Of a stretch of DNA of 64,000 bases, positions 39,968-49,724 are shown piece by piece. Position 1 is the stretch's first letter. Every line of letters starts with the position of its first letter. The DNA lies in contig JBOFDP010000085.1 in the NCBI GenBank assembly GCA_051647125.1, forward strand, positions 93,520-157,519. The letters are read 5' to 3'. Below the pieces are notes generated by a model that was not told the origin of the DNA, made no database searches, and worked only from the letters and a program-made list of their open reading frames with translations. The position numbers and the translations under genes were made by a program. The stretch comes from JBOFDP01 sp051647125. GTDB lineage: Bacteria > Bacteroidota > Bacteroidia > Chitinophagales > Chitinophagaceae.

Positions 39968-42073
39968 ATGGATTTTTTTCATACTCCCATAGAATACCTT
40001 AAAGGTATTGGTTCCTATCGTGCTGAAATATTGCGTAAAGAAATTAATGTAAATACTTTTGGAGATTTGTTATATTATTTTCCGTATAAACATATGGATA
40101 AATCTAAACTTTATACTGTAAACGACATTCTTCACCAACAGCCAGACTATGCCCAGCTGTTGGGGTCTGTAGAAGATATGCAAGTATTTCAACATAAATT
40201 TGGTAAAAGGCTTGTTGTTCAACTCAAAGATTTAAAAAATCAGTATGTAGAAATAGTGTGGTTTAATAATATCCAATTTTGGCAAAAAAATTTGTTGATG
40301 AAGAAAAAATATATTGCATTTGGAAAAATCACTTACTTTATGAATCGTATACAAATTGTACATCCAGAGATAGAGGATTATGCCATCTGGGGACAAAATC
40401 CCAAAATCCAACTTTATCCAATGTATCATACTACAGAAAAAATGAAATCTAAAAATCTGAATAATAAAGCTATCGTCAAAGCACAACAACAGCTTTTTTT
40501 ACACTTAGAAAACCAACTAATATCAGAAACTATTCCCGAGTATCTTATCAAAAAATTATCACTTTGTTCTATTAGAGAATCCTTAACCAATATGCACTTT
40601 CCTAAAAACTTTGAAGAGTTGCAACGGGCAAAATATAGAAATAAATTTGAAGAATTGTTTTTTTTACAACTGAGATATAATTATATAAAACAAGGGAGAC
40701 ATAAAAAAAAAAATGGTTCTAGATTTGAAAAAGTTGGGGATTTATTTAATAATTTTTATAACTATCATTTACCTTTTTCGTTGACAGAGGCACAAAAGAA
40801 AGTATTGAAAGAAATACGTTATGATACAGGTTCTAATTTCCAAATGAATAGGTTGTTACAAGGCGATGTAGGTAGTGGAAAAACAATAGTGGCACTTTTG
40901 GCTCTTTTATTAGCATTGGATAATGGCTATCAAGCTTGTATCATGGCACCTACAGAAATATTGGCTTTTCAGCATTTTGAAAATATAAAATCTTTGCTAA
41001 AAGAATTACCTATTAATGTGGGTTTGCTTACAGGATCTACTAAAAGCAAACAAAAAAAACAACTGTTAGAATCTATTAAGAATTTTTCCGTTCATCTTCT
41101 TATTGGTACACATGCTTTGATAGAAAAGGATGTACAGTTTAATAAGTTAGGTTTGGTGGTTATTGATGAACAACATCGTTTTGGCGTAGAACAAAGGTCT
41201 AAACTTATTGAAAAAGGCAATCCTTGTCCACATATTTTGGTGATGACAGCTACCCCTATTCCTCGTTCTTTGGCGTTAACTGTTTATGGTGATTTAGATT
41301 ATAGCATTATTGACGAATTGCCACCAGGAAGAAAGCATATAAAAACAATTCATAAATATGATATATCACGAGGGGAGGTTATGAAATTTATTGCTACAGA
41401 GATAGAAAAAGGAAGGCAAACGTATATGGTTTTTCCATTAATAGAAGAGTCTGAAAAATTAGATTATGAAAATATTATGGAAGGATATGAACAGATAAAA
41501 ATGTATTTTCCAGAAAACAAATATAAGATTAGTGTTTTGCACGGGAAGCAATCTATTCATGAAAAAGAGATGAATATGCAAAGGTTTAAAGAAGGCAAAA
41601 CCCAAATTATGGTTTCTACTACGGTTATAGAAGTTGGAGTAAATGTGCCTAATGCTACTGTGATGGTAATAGAAAGTACTGAAAAATTTGGTCTTTCTCA
41701 ACTCCATCAGCTTCGTGGGCGAGTTGGTAGGGGTTGTGATCAAAGTTATTGTATTCTTTTGTCAGGAAGAAAACTATCCTTATTTGCCAAACAACGGATT
41801 CAGATTATGTGTAGTACAAATAACGGATTTATTATTGCAGAAAAAGATATGGAACTACGAGGTCCTGGAGATATTGAAGGGACAAGACAAAGCGGTATGA
41901 TTCCATTAAAATTAGCTAACCTTACAGAAGATAAAGATATTTTGATGGAAGCACAAAGTGAGGCTGTAAAAATTTTAGAAGAAGATAGTTTTTTATCGCA
42001 ACAGAAAAACGATCTTCTTAAACAACATATTTTTTCTAATTTATTAGAAAAAATATGGAATAAGGTTCTTTGA
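39968..42073 (+). CDS. recG: ATP-dependent DNA helicase RecG
   Basis: RecG remodels stalled replication forks and Holliday junctions. The 701-residue protein has the N-terminal wedge (OB) domain, then Walker A GDVGSGKT at 299-306, and DEQHRFGVEQR at 400-410 in place of the usual DEAH, which is the RecG signature. The VMTATPIPRSL motif III and the C-terminal QLRGRVGRG motif VI are also seen. The late GPGDIEGTRQSG segment is the family TRG region. Length is normal. It converges on coaD with 47 bases between stops. Confidence 0.97.
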   Translation: MDFFHTPIEYLKGIGSYRAEILRKEINVNTFGDLLYYFPYKHMDKSKLYTVNDILHQQPDYAQLLGSVEDMQVFQHKFGKRLVVQLKDLKNQYVEIVWFNNIQFWQKNLLMKKKYIAFGKITYFMNRIQIVHPEIEDYAIWGQNPKIQLYPMYHTTEKMKSKNLNNKAIVKAQQQLFLHLENQLISETIPEYLIKKLSLCSIRESLTNMHFPKNFEELQRAKYRNKFEELFFLQLRYNYIKQGRHKKKNGSRFEKVGDLFNNFYNYHLPFSLTEAQKKVLKEIRYDTGSNFQMNRLLQGDVGSGKTIVALLALLLALDNGYQACIMAPTEILAFQHFENIKSLLKELPINVGLLTGSTKSKQKKQLLESIKNFSVHLLIGTHALIEKDVQFNKLGLVVIDEQHRFGVEQRSKLIEKGNPCPHILVMTATPIPRSLALTVYGDLDYSIIDELPPGRKHIKTIHKYDISRGEVMKFIATEIEKGRQTYMVFPLIEESEKLDYENIMEGYEQIKMYFPENKYKISVLHGKQSIHEKEMNMQRFKEGKTQIMVSTTVIEVGVNVPNATVMVIESTEKFGLSQLHQLRGRVGRGCDQSYCILLSGRKLSLFAKQRIQIMCSTNNGFIIAEKDMELRGPGDIEGTRQSGMIPLKLANLTEDKDILMEAQSEAVKILEEDSFLSQQKNDLLKQHIFSNLLEKIWNKVL

Positions 42074-42120
42074 CAATATTAAAAATTGAAGTAATAAGAA
42101 AAACAACTACTACAATTTGA

Positions 42121-42594
42121 CTATTTATTATAAATATCTTTAAGAACTAAGTTGGGAAGAAAAGCGGAGGCATCTCCCCCATTTTTTATAACATCACGTA
42201 CAATAGTAGAAGCAATAGAAGTATATGCAGGAATACACGTAAGAAAAATAGTTTCTATATTATGGTCAAGCGTACGATTCATATCTGCAATAGATTTTTC
42301 ATATTCAAAGTCGCTTACAAATCGAATTCCTCTAAGAATAAAATTAGCCTTCAATCGTTTACAACAGTCTATAGTAAGTCCTTCATATATAAGGGCTTCT
42401 ACTTTGGGGTCATCTTTAAAAATTTTTTTTAGCCAAAATAGCCTCTTTTTTGGAGAAAATAGGGTTGTTTTTTGGGAGTTATCACCAATCCCAACATATA
42501 GTTTGTCAAATAACAATAAAGATCGGCGTATAATATCTACATGTCCAATAGTAATAGGATCAAATGTTCCAGGAAATAAAGCAATTTTTTTCAT
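42121..42594 (-). CDS. coaD: Phosphopantetheine adenylyltransferase
   Basis: CoaD adenylates 4'-phosphopantetheine in coenzyme A synthesis. The 157-residue protein starts with ALFPGTFDPITIGHVDII, containing the nucleotidyltransferase TFDPiTxGH motif (about 9-17). ILRGIRFVSDFEYE near 87-100 is the family LRG.R...DFe.E region, and the C-terminal ASTIVRDVIKNGGD contains the SS..vR-type motif as STIVRD. It is the last gene of a minus-strand unit after the exonuclease and the dolichol-phosphate-mannose-synthase-like gene, separated by 55 bases. Confidence 0.96.
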   Translation of the reverse strand: MKKIALFPGTFDPITIGHVDIIRRSLLLFDKLYVGIGDNSQKTTLFSPKKRLFWLKKIFKDDPKVEALIYEGLTIDCCKRLKANFILRGIRFVSDFEYEKSIADMNRTLDHNIETIFLTCIPAYTSIASTIVRDVIKNGGDASAFLPNLVLKDIYNK

Positions 42595-42649
42595 ATGATA
42601 TAAATACGTTTTTATACGTTTTAAAATGTATGATAAATAAAAAGGCTTG

Positions 42650-43393
42650 CTATTTTTTTTGAATACGTTTAATAAAACGTCCTCTAATATTTTCTAAAGA
42701 TAGTTTGGCAACACTATATAAAGCTTCTATAATAATTTGACCATTCATTTTTGAAACGCCCTTTATCCTATCTTTAAAAATAATAGGTATTTCCTGGATT
42801 TTGAAGCCTAATTTCCAAACAGCAAACTTCATTTCTATCTGAAAAGCATACCCATTAGATTTTATTTCATTTAAATCAATATCCTCTAACACTTTTCTTT
42901 TGTAGGCAATAAAACCAGCAGTAGTATCTTGTATGGGCATTCCTGTAATAAGTTTTGTATATAGAGAACCTCCTCTAGACAAAAATTTTCTATCTATTGT
43001 CCAATCCGGAGTGCTTCCCCCTGTTACGTATCTAGAACCAATAATAACATCAACAATATCAGAGGAGAGAGTATTTTCAAATTCTAGTAGCTTTTTATAA
43101 GGGTGAGAAAAATCTGCATCCATTTCTGCAATAATGTCAAAGTTATTTTCTAATGCCCATTTAAACCCAGTAATATATGCCGTTCCTATCCCTAATTTTC
43201 CAGGTCGTTGAATAAGAAAAACTTTATTTGGAAAAACAAGTATAAGTTTTTTTACAATATCTGCCGTTCCATCAGGAGACCCATCATCTATAACCAGAAC
43301 ATGGAAAGAATTGTTTAAACCAAGAACACAGGTAATAATTTTTCCAATATTTTCTTTTTCTTTATAAGTGGGTATAATTACTAAAAAACGCAT
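42650..43393 (-). CDS. Polyprenol monophosphomannose synthase-like glycosyltransferase (GT2)
   Basis: The 247-residue GT2 protein resembles dolichol/polyprenol-phosphate mannose synthases. It has IIPTYKEKENI near 5-15, VLVIDDGSPDGTADIV near 31-46 containing the first Asp pair, and MDADFSHPYKKL near 91-102 with the DxD metal site. The GSRYVTGG segment near 117-124 and QIEMKFAVWKLG near 195-206 are typical. It lacks the C-terminal membrane helices of some homologues. The lipid carrier and sugar are not proven. It lies two bases after the exonuclease gene in the same unit. Confidence 0.85.
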   Translation of the reverse strand: MRFLVIIPTYKEKENIGKIITCVLGLNNSFHVLVIDDGSPDGTADIVKKLILVFPNKVFLIQRPGKLGIGTAYITGFKWALENNFDIIAEMDADFSHPYKKLLEFENTLSSDIVDVIIGSRYVTGGSTPDWTIDRKFLSRGGSLYTKLITGMPIQDTTAGFIAYKRKVLEDIDLNEIKSNGYAFQIEMKFAVWKLGFKIQEIPIIFKDRIKGVSKMNGQIIIEALYSVAKLSLENIRGRFIKRIQKK

Positions 43394-43394
43394 T

Positions 43395-44177
43395 TTAATT
43401 TGTTTTTATTTTTTGAGGAAGGATATGTTTCTTAAAAAGTTCTGTAATTTTTCGTTTAGTATGAATTGAAAAGTCCTTTTTCATCATCCAATCATAATAT
43501 TGTGGTTCTGTAGAAAAAACCTCTACAACAGATTTTCCTTTATATTTCCCAAAGTTAAAAACCTCTATATTATCTTTCAAAATAATTCTATTAGAAATAT
43601 CTATAATGGATTTTTCTCCCAAGAAAGCAAGAAGGGTTTCTATAGAATTTCCTAATTCTGGATGTGCTTTTATTTGTGCATCAAGAATTTCAAATGTGGC
43701 TAGTGCATCTATTTCTGCACTGTGCGCTCCTTCTAAGTCTTTTTTACAATAAAGTTTATAAGCAGCAGTTAGGTCTCGAGGATGCATTTTGTGAAAAATC
43801 CTTTGTACGTCTATTCTTTTTTTGTCCTCTATATCATATTCAAAATCTGCTCTGTAAAACTCTTCCAATAACAGTGGTATGTCAAAAGAATTAGAATTAT
43901 AACCCACAAAATCTGTGTTTTCCATAAATTGCTTTAGCTCATTTGCAATGTTTTTAAAGGTAGGAGCATCTTTTACCATTTCATTGGTAATGCCGTGTAT
44001 AGCAGTACTTTCAGCAGGAATAGGAACTTGCGGGTTTATAAGTTTTCGTTTTACTTGTTTCTTTCCATCAGGAAAAATTTTTACCAAAGCAATTTCTATA
44101 ATTCTATCTGTAGCGATATTTACTCCAGTAGACTCTATGTCTAAAACTAATAAGGGTCTTTTTATATTGATATTCAT
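43395..44177 (-). CDS. DnaQ-like 3'-5' exonuclease
   Basis: The 260-residue protein has a DEDDh exonuclease domain. Exo I is LDIESTGVNIATDRIIEI near residues 12-29, Exo II is VGYNSNSFDIPLL near 92-104, and Exo III is AHSAEIDALATFEI with the histidine-aspartate pair near 151-164. A C-terminal module after residue ~200 has FGKYKGKSV...YYDWMMKKDF, a small domain often attached to such exonucleases. It may be the proofreading epsilon subunit or a separate exonuclease; family membership alone does not decide. It is first in the unit with the glycosyltransferase and coaD. Confidence 0.88.
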   Translation of the reverse strand: MNINIKRPLLVLDIESTGVNIATDRIIEIALVKIFPDGKKQVKRKLINPQVPIPAESTAIHGITNEMVKDAPTFKNIANELKQFMENTDFVGYNSNSFDIPLLLEEFYRADFEYDIEDKKRIDVQRIFHKMHPRDLTAAYKLYCKKDLEGAHSAEIDALATFEILDAQIKAHPELGNSIETLLAFLGEKSIIDISNRIILKDNIEVFNFGKYKGKSVVEVFSTEPQYYDWMMKKDFSIHTKRKITELFKKHILPQKIKTN

Positions 44178-44197
44178 TTTTAATAAAAATATTTATA

Positions 44198-44205
44198 CGA
44201 AGATA
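44198..44205 (-). promoter_or_regulatory. -7-like promoter box for the exonuclease unit
   Basis: Minus-strand TATCTTCG differs from TAnnTTTG at one position and lies 20 bases before the start at 44177. Confidence 0.35.
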
Positions 44206-44292
44206 CAAAAATTATATAATACCCATATTAAAACCGTTAATAACAAAATCCCAATGTATAAAAATAATAAAGTGTTTGTTAAAAAATAACTG

Positions 44293-44300
44293 TAGTTTTA
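44293..44300 (+). promoter_or_regulatory. -7-like promoter box for the coiled-coil protein pair
   Basis: TAGTTTTA differs from TAnnTTTG at the last base and lies 20 bases before the ATG at 44321. Confidence 0.35.
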
Positions 44301-44320
44301 CAAAAAATTTTTAAGAGATT

Positions 44321-45187
44321 ATGTATAAAAGCATATTGACAATAATATTCTTTTTTATCCTAGGTATGTTTGGATTTTCTCAAAAAGTTACTCAACCTAC
44401 TTTGAATCCAGATATTCCAAAACCCAAAGTGCAAAGTGCAAAACCTAAACAAGTAGGGCGTGCTCCAGTTCGAAGCAATAACCCTACCTCTCCAATTATC
44501 CCTAAAGAAGAAATAACAAATGAAGAACTGCAAAACTATACACCTAATTATGAGACAAAAAGTAGAGATAATCAGTTAATGAGGAAATACAATCGTCTTA
44601 CACAGTTATTTACAGAGCTTAAAAAACAAATAGATACAGCTGTAGCTGTGGCTGACTATTATCAGGTACAAACTCAAAATTGTGATACATATAAACAAGA
44701 AGCAACATACTATAAAAATAAAGCAGATGCATTAACCGTACAATATATAAAACCTACGGATAATGCTATAAAAATAAAGCTGGTAGACTCTAAAATAGAA
44801 TTTAAAGTAATTGATGCAATAGGAAACCCTAAAGACCAAACTGTGACTATTAATTTTGTAATTACCAATAAAAAGCCTCACCAAATAGTACGTCTTAATA
44901 ACCCTTATGATGGGAAAGTTCGTTCTGTTGCATACGATGATTTTGGATCAACTTATTATCCTAAATCTGTACAAATAGGAGATAAAAGAGATGCAGATTT
45001 TTTACAAGACTTGTTGCTTACAGGTGTACCAAGAAAAGGTTCTATTACTGTTAGAAACGTACTTCCTTCTGTTGAAAAATTTAAATATATTTTAATTAAT
45101 TGGAGAAACTATAATTATGATGGGGGAGAAAATGAAAAAAAAGGACAAGTTGAAATTAAGAATTTAAAAATTAATTGGAAAAAATAA
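44321..45187 (+). CDS. Secreted coiled-coil protein of unknown function
   Basis: Not recognised. The 288-residue protein has a signal peptide (1-20, ending GFSQ) and a proline-rich low-complexity stretch (about 24-60). A helical segment near 85-148 (RKYNRLTQLFTELKKQID...) predicts coiled coil, and the C-terminal ~130 residues are beta-rich (IKLVDSKIEFKVIDAIG, VTINFVITNKKPHQIV, KFKYILINWRNYNYDGG). The arrangement of export signal, coiled coil and terminal beta domain is repeated in the next gene, which starts 32 bases later. The two are probably cotranscribed and may act together in the envelope, but no function can be inferred. Confidence 0.7.
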   Translation: MYKSILTIIFFFILGMFGFSQKVTQPTLNPDIPKPKVQSAKPKQVGRAPVRSNNPTSPIIPKEEITNEELQNYTPNYETKSRDNQLMRKYNRLTQLFTELKKQIDTAVAVADYYQVQTQNCDTYKQEATYYKNKADALTVQYIKPTDNAIKIKLVDSKIEFKVIDAIGNPKDQTVTINFVITNKKPHQIVRLNNPYDGKVRSVAYDDFGSTYYPKSVQIGDKRDADFLQDLLLTGVPRKGSITVRNVLPSVEKFKYILINWRNYNYDGGENEKKGQVEIKNLKINWKK

Positions 45188-45219
45188 CATACTTTCGTAC
45201 TTTAAAAATAACATACTAT

Positions 45220-46506
45220 ATGAGAAATAAAACTAAATTTGATAAACAAATATTAACAGTTTTATTATTATTGTTCATTGTGTTTGGTAGTTTCTTTGTA
45301 AAAACAGAATTTGATAAGCATCAAATTTTTAGAAACCAATATAGAATAGCACAATCTGCTGTAAATTCTTTAGCACAATCTGTGTCTTATGATAGCATGA
45401 AAAATATTATACTTGCTAAGACCAAAGAGATTAATTTATTACAGAAAAAAATTAAGAAAAATAGTCAATATTCAACAACTAAAAATAATAGTCAGGATAT
45501 AAAAAAATTGACAAAACGTATTAATAAATTAAATCAACAAGTTGAAATTTTAGAAACAATCAAAAAAAAGAATGACAAAAAAATAAAGGAAAACAACCAA
45601 CAAATATCACAATATAGAAAACAGTTGAATGACTTGAAAGAAACATATCAAAGAGGTAATAGAAATATAGATTCTTTAACTACAGCAAGAATAGAAAATC
45701 AAGCGAAACTGGAGTCTTTAAAACAACAAAAATTAGATATTGAGAGTAAAAGAATAACAGGAACTAAATTTACCCAAAAGCAAGGTCAAGAGCAGGAAAA
45801 AATGATTGCTAATCTGACGAGTCAAAATATAAAACTTCAACAAGAGGTTGAGACTTTAAAGCAAAAGCAAATAATCAATATAGAAACGCGTAAGTCTTTA
45901 GAGCAACAAGTAAATATACTAACAACACAAAATGCAGATTTACAAAAACAAATAGCTATTTATAAACCAAAGGAAAATATTAAAACTAAAGAACAACCAA
46001 AAAATATCCAAATAGAAAAGCCTTTTGTTAGAATTTCTGCAATAACTTTTTCTGGGATTTACGAAGATGAGGAAGGGAATGATATAGAAACCCAAAGAGT
46101 AGGAGAAGCAAATACTTTTAAGTTATTTTTCATAGCACAGACAAATAATGATGTACAGACAAATAATGAAAAAGAATTTAATATTAGAATAACGGATTCT
46201 ATTACTAAAAAATTGGTTCAATTCTCTAAGGATCAAGAAGAAATTTCTTATGTTTTGAAAAATAATGACGAAATACAATGTAATATAATAGGTTTTGGAT
46301 ATTTTAATCCAAAAACAAAAGTAGCTGATGTTGAAATTGTTTTTGATAAAACAAAAGATTGGGAGAAAAAAATTAATCCAAAAAATTACTATAAAGTAGA
46401 AGTTTATTGTGATAGTATATTGATAGGTCAAAAAACATTTACTTTTTTAGGAGGAAAATCTAAAACTAATAAATTCAAATTGAATGCTAATAATGCAAGA
46501 CTATAG
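45220..46506 (+). CDS. Membrane-anchored coiled-coil protein of unknown function
   Basis: Not recognised. I chose the ATG at 45220 (MRNKTKFD); an upstream in-frame ATG at 45175 would overlap the previous gene. The 428-residue protein has one N-terminal membrane segment (about 12-28). A very long lysine/glutamine-rich coiled coil follows (about 55-265, for example KKLTKRINKLNQQVEILETIK). The C-terminal beta-rich domain of ~150 residues starts at KPFVRISAITFSGIYED. The coil should project the beta domain away from the inner membrane. The organisation parallels the preceding secreted protein, although sequence similarity between the two is not obvious by eye. Confidence 0.7.
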   Translation: MRNKTKFDKQILTVLLLLFIVFGSFFVKTEFDKHQIFRNQYRIAQSAVNSLAQSVSYDSMKNIILAKTKEINLLQKKIKKNSQYSTTKNNSQDIKKLTKRINKLNQQVEILETIKKKNDKKIKENNQQISQYRKQLNDLKETYQRGNRNIDSLTTARIENQAKLESLKQQKLDIESKRITGTKFTQKQGQEQEKMIANLTSQNIKLQQEVETLKQKQIINIETRKSLEQQVNILTTQNADLQKQIAIYKPKENIKTKEQPKNIQIEKPFVRISAITFSGIYEDEEGNDIETQRVGEANTFKLFFIAQTNNDVQTNNEKEFNIRITDSITKKLVQFSKDQEEISYVLKNNDEIQCNIIGFGYFNPKTKVADVEIVFDKTKDWEKKINPKNYYKVEVYCDSILIGQKTFTFLGGKSKTNKFKLNANNARL

Positions 46507-46525
46507 GTAAAGTTTTTTATAAATA

Positions 46526-47689
46526 ATGTATATAGAACCAGTAATAACAAAGTCTCAAGGAAATCTTTTTTATAAGATTTCCTTTCTTTTTTATAAAAAT
46601 AGTCCACATTGGATAGCACCACTTAAAAAAGATATAAATAAGGTGTTTGATAAAAATAAAAATAAAGCATTTAGATATGGTGAGGTAGAAAGATGGATTT
46701 TATTGGATGATAACAAAAAGCCGATTGGGCGAATAGCTGCATTTATAAATAAAAAATATAAAAATAAAGGAGATAAAAGAAAAATTGGTGGTATTGGTTT
46801 TTTTGAATGTATAGAGAATCAGTTAGCTGCTAATTTATTGTTTGATACGGCTAAAAAATGGTTACAAGAAAGAAGCATGGAGGCAATGGATGGACCCATT
46901 AATTTTGGAGAAAGAGACAATTGGTGGGGGCTATTAGTTGAAGGTTTTCATTCTCCTCTATATGGGATGAATTATAATTTACCATACTATAAAAAATTAT
47001 TTGAAGATTATGGATTTGGTATGTTTTTTCAACAATATTGTTTTGGTAGGAATATTGCAGATTTTAATAATCAAAAAATGTATGAACGGCATGCTTGGGT
47101 AGAAAAAGAATATCCATATATCAAGATGCAGGTAATAGAAAAAAAGAAATTAAAAAAGTATGCAGAAGATTTTGTAATTATTTACAATAAAGCATGGAGT
47201 GGGCATGGAGGTTTTAAGAAAATTTCTTTTAAAGAAATATGGGGTTCTTTTAAAAAAATGAAATCTATATTAGATGAAAATCTATGTTATTTTATCTATG
47301 ACAAAGAAGAACCTATAGGGGTATTTATAAACATGCCAGAGCTAAATGATATTTTTAAATATTTTAACGGAAAACTTGGTTGGTGGGAAAAATTAAAGTT
47401 GATATGGATGATCAAAAGAGGGTTTTGCAAACGTATTACAGGTATGGTATTTGGCATAGTACCAGAATGGCAAGGTAAAGGAATAGATAATTTTATGATT
47501 ATAGAAATGCATAAAATAATATTGCAAAATAAGATGAAATACGAAAATTATGAAATGCAATGGCTAGGAGATTTTAATCCTAAAATTATAAATTTAGCTA
47601 AAAACTTAGGAACTGAGTGTACAAGAAAATTGATAACCTATAGATATAATTTTGACGATTCTATAGTAGAAAGACATCCAATATTGTAA
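46526..47689 (+). CDS. GNAT-like protein of unknown substrate
   Basis: The 387-residue protein resembles a Bacteroidota family of GNAT-fold proteins. The C-terminal half contains the motif-A-like GMVFGIVPEWQGKGIDNFMI (about 306-325), which matches the acyl-CoA pyrophosphate loop Q-x-x-G-x-[GA] as QGKGID. The N-terminal half has GEVERWILLDD and the aromatic segment GPINFGERDNWWGLLVEGF. Two related GNAT-like domains may be present. The substrate is unknown. It starts 19 bases after the coiled-coil pair and might be cotranscribed with it. It ends five bases before the convergent GT2 gene. Confidence 0.65.
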   Translation: MYIEPVITKSQGNLFYKISFLFYKNSPHWIAPLKKDINKVFDKNKNKAFRYGEVERWILLDDNKKPIGRIAAFINKKYKNKGDKRKIGGIGFFECIENQLAANLLFDTAKKWLQERSMEAMDGPINFGERDNWWGLLVEGFHSPLYGMNYNLPYYKKLFEDYGFGMFFQQYCFGRNIADFNNQKMYERHAWVEKEYPYIKMQVIEKKKLKKYAEDFVIIYNKAWSGHGGFKKISFKEIWGSFKKMKSILDENLCYFIYDKEEPIGVFINMPELNDIFKYFNGKLGWWEKLKLIWMIKRGFCKRITGMVFGIVPEWQGKGIDNFMIIEMHKIILQNKMKYENYEMQWLGDFNPKIINLAKNLGTECTRKLITYRYNFDDSIVERHPIL

Positions 47690-47694
47690 AATAT

Positions 47695-48582
47695 CTATTT
47701 CAAATACAACTTTACACCATCAATATGTGCTTTTAAGCATAACTTCCATTGATGAAAATTTAATAGGAATAATTTTACTAAAAACAAATGTGTTATATAA
47801 AAAAAATATATCACCAATTGATGTGTAAAAGAGTAATGTTTTAATGCAAAATATATAGCATTTCTATTTTGATAATAAATATAAAAATCACTTTTTTTCC
47901 CACCGGTAGAAGTACTTTCTTTATGTTGTATTATAGAGGAGGGTATATAAAATAATATTTTTTTATTTTTATTACATCTGTATATAAAATCAGTATCATC
48001 ACAATAAACAAAAAATTTTTCATCCATTAGCCCAACTGTTTCAAAAATTTTTTTATCCATTAACATAAAACAAGTTGGAGCATATTTAATTTTTTTAGCA
48101 ATGTTATATTGCCCAATATCTTTTTTTCCATAACCAAGATGAGGAGTACTAACTTTGATATATCTAAACCTTCCTCCAGCAAACCATAAGATATTCGTAT
48201 TAAAAGCATATATTTTTGGAACAACTAAATCTGCTTTATATTTATTCTTTCCCTCTAATAAATTAGAGATAGTATTAGGAAATAATTGTATATCATTATT
48301 GGATAATAAAATAAGATTACAGTTATCTTGTAAAGCCTCTTTTATGCCTAAATTATTTCCTTTAGCTACACCATTATTTTCTTTACATTCAATAAATTTT
48401 GTAGTAAAAAAAACATTTTTTGATAAATTTTTAGCCAAAGATAATGAATTATCAGGAGAGTGATTATCTATAACATAAAGTATAAAATTTTTATATATTT
48501 GTTTATTAAGAGTATTAAAAAAAATATTTAAAACCGATTCACTATTATATAATACGGTTATAATTCCTATTTTATTTTGCAT
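47695..48582 (-). CDS. Glycosyltransferase family 2 protein
   Basis: The 295-residue GT2 protein resembles rhamnosyltransferase-type enzymes. ITVLYNSE near 8-15 and YVIDNHSPDNS near 35-45 are the nucleotide-binding parts. LSNNDIQL near 93-100 takes the place of the DxD motif as NND, as in many such enzymes. FFVYCDDTDFIYRC near 192-205 supplies the acceptor-side acidic residues. The C terminus is hydrophobic and may associate with the membrane. The sugar is unknown. It is the last gene of a polysaccharide unit (52288 to 47695) and lies five bases from the epimerase stop. Confidence 0.85.
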   Translation of the reverse strand: MQNKIGIITVLYNSESVLNIFFNTLNKQIYKNFILYVIDNHSPDNSLSLAKNLSKNVFFTTKFIECKENNGVAKGNNLGIKEALQDNCNLILLSNNDIQLFPNTISNLLEGKNKYKADLVVPKIYAFNTNILWFAGGRFRYIKVSTPHLGYGKKDIGQYNIAKKIKYAPTCFMLMDKKIFETVGLMDEKFFVYCDDTDFIYRCNKNKKILFYIPSSIIQHKESTSTGGKKSDFYIYYQNRNAIYFALKHYSFTHQLVIYFFYITHLFLVKLFLLNFHQWKLCLKAHIDGVKLYLK

Positions 48583-48587
48583 ATAAA

Positions 48588-49724
48588 TTATTTATATAAG
48601 CCTCTTGTTTTCATTTCTTGAATAGATTTTTCATAATTATCCTCATAATAATTTTCATTATTAACCCAGTTTATAAATTTAGAAATTCCTTTTTCGAAAT
48701 CCCATTTTGGAAAAAAACCTAATACTTTTTTGGCTATTGTAATATCTGCAAAGTTATGCCTAATATCTCCTAATCTATAGTTACCAGAAATATTTATGGG
48801 TATATGTATTCCATATTTTTTAATCAATGTATTTGCTACCGTTAGAACACTCGTTGCAATACCTGTTCCAATGTTAAAAATATTCTCTGTAAAACCTTCT
48901 TTTTCTATACCTAAAATAGTTGCTTCTACGACATCCTCAATATAAATAAAATCCCTACTTTCAAGTCCATCTTCAAAAATATTTATTGCATTTTTACATT
49001 TAATACGAGTAGAAAAAATAGATAAAATTCCTGTATATGGATTTTGTAGAGATTGTCCAGGACCATAAACATTTTGATACCGAAAAACAATAGGTGTAAT
49101 ACCAATAGTAGGGGAAACCGTCATCACCAATTGTTCTTGTACTTGTTTAGTAATACCATATACACTGGTAGGATGTATGGTTGAATTTTCTGTAGTAGAC
49201 ACTAATTCTAAGGAAGAACATCCTTCAAATATACATTCAAAAAATCCCTCTTTCATATATTTTTCAGTACGAGGTAATGGAAATACAAACCCTAACTCCT
49301 TGCTTAAATATCTACCCTCTCCATAGATTGCTCTAGAGGAACCAACGATAATTTTTTGAATGTTATGTTTTTGATTTGCTAGAATATCTAACATTAATGC
49401 TGTTCCTACAATATTAATATTTGTATATTTATTTATTTCATACATGGACTGCCCTGTACCTGTCTCTGCTGCTAAATGAACAATAATATCAATATTTTTT
49501 AATGCTTTTTTCCAATCTTTTTGAATAGTAACACATCCATGAATAAAATTTACTTTTCCTATAATAGACTTGTATAAAGAAGAAGTAACAATAGGGTTTT
49601 TTCCATGAATTTGGGGAGAAAGATTATCAAGTATAGTAATTGAATAGTTTTTCTGAAGGAGTTTTAAAGCAAGGTTTGAACCTATAAAGCCAGCACCTCC
49701 TGTAATTAATATATTTTTTCCCAT
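48588..49724 (-). CDS. NDP-sugar epimerase/dehydratase (dTDP-L-rhamnose 4-epimerase-like)
   Basis: This extended short-chain dehydrogenase acts on nucleotide sugars. The 378-residue protein has the NAD motif GGAGFIGSN near 8-16 and the catalytic Y-x-x-x-K as YGITK near 191-195. VFRYQNVYGPGQ near 218-229 and RDFIYIEDV near 261-269 are typical of the family. A GEGRY segment followed by an insertion before the catalytic Tyr resembles dTDP-L-rhamnose 4-epimerase relatives, though the Cys pair there is not identical. The substrate is not proven. It overlaps the acyltransferase by 19 bases in the polysaccharide unit. Confidence 0.8.
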   Translation of the reverse strand: MGKNILITGGAGFIGSNLALKLLQKNYSITILDNLSPQIHGKNPIVTSSLYKSIIGKVNFIHGCVTIQKDWKKALKNIDIIVHLAAETGTGQSMYEINKYTNINIVGTALMLDILANQKHNIQKIIVGSSRAIYGEGRYLSKELGFVFPLPRTEKYMKEGFFECIFEGCSSLELVSTTENSTIHPTSVYGITKQVQEQLVMTVSPTIGITPIVFRYQNVYGPGQSLQNPYTGILSIFSTRIKCKNAINIFEDGLESRDFIYIEDVVEATILGIEKEGFTENIFNIGTGIATSVLTVANTLIKKYGIHIPINISGNYRLGDIRHNFADITIAKKVLGFFPKWDFEKGISKFINWVNNENYYEDNYEKSIQEMKTRGLYK

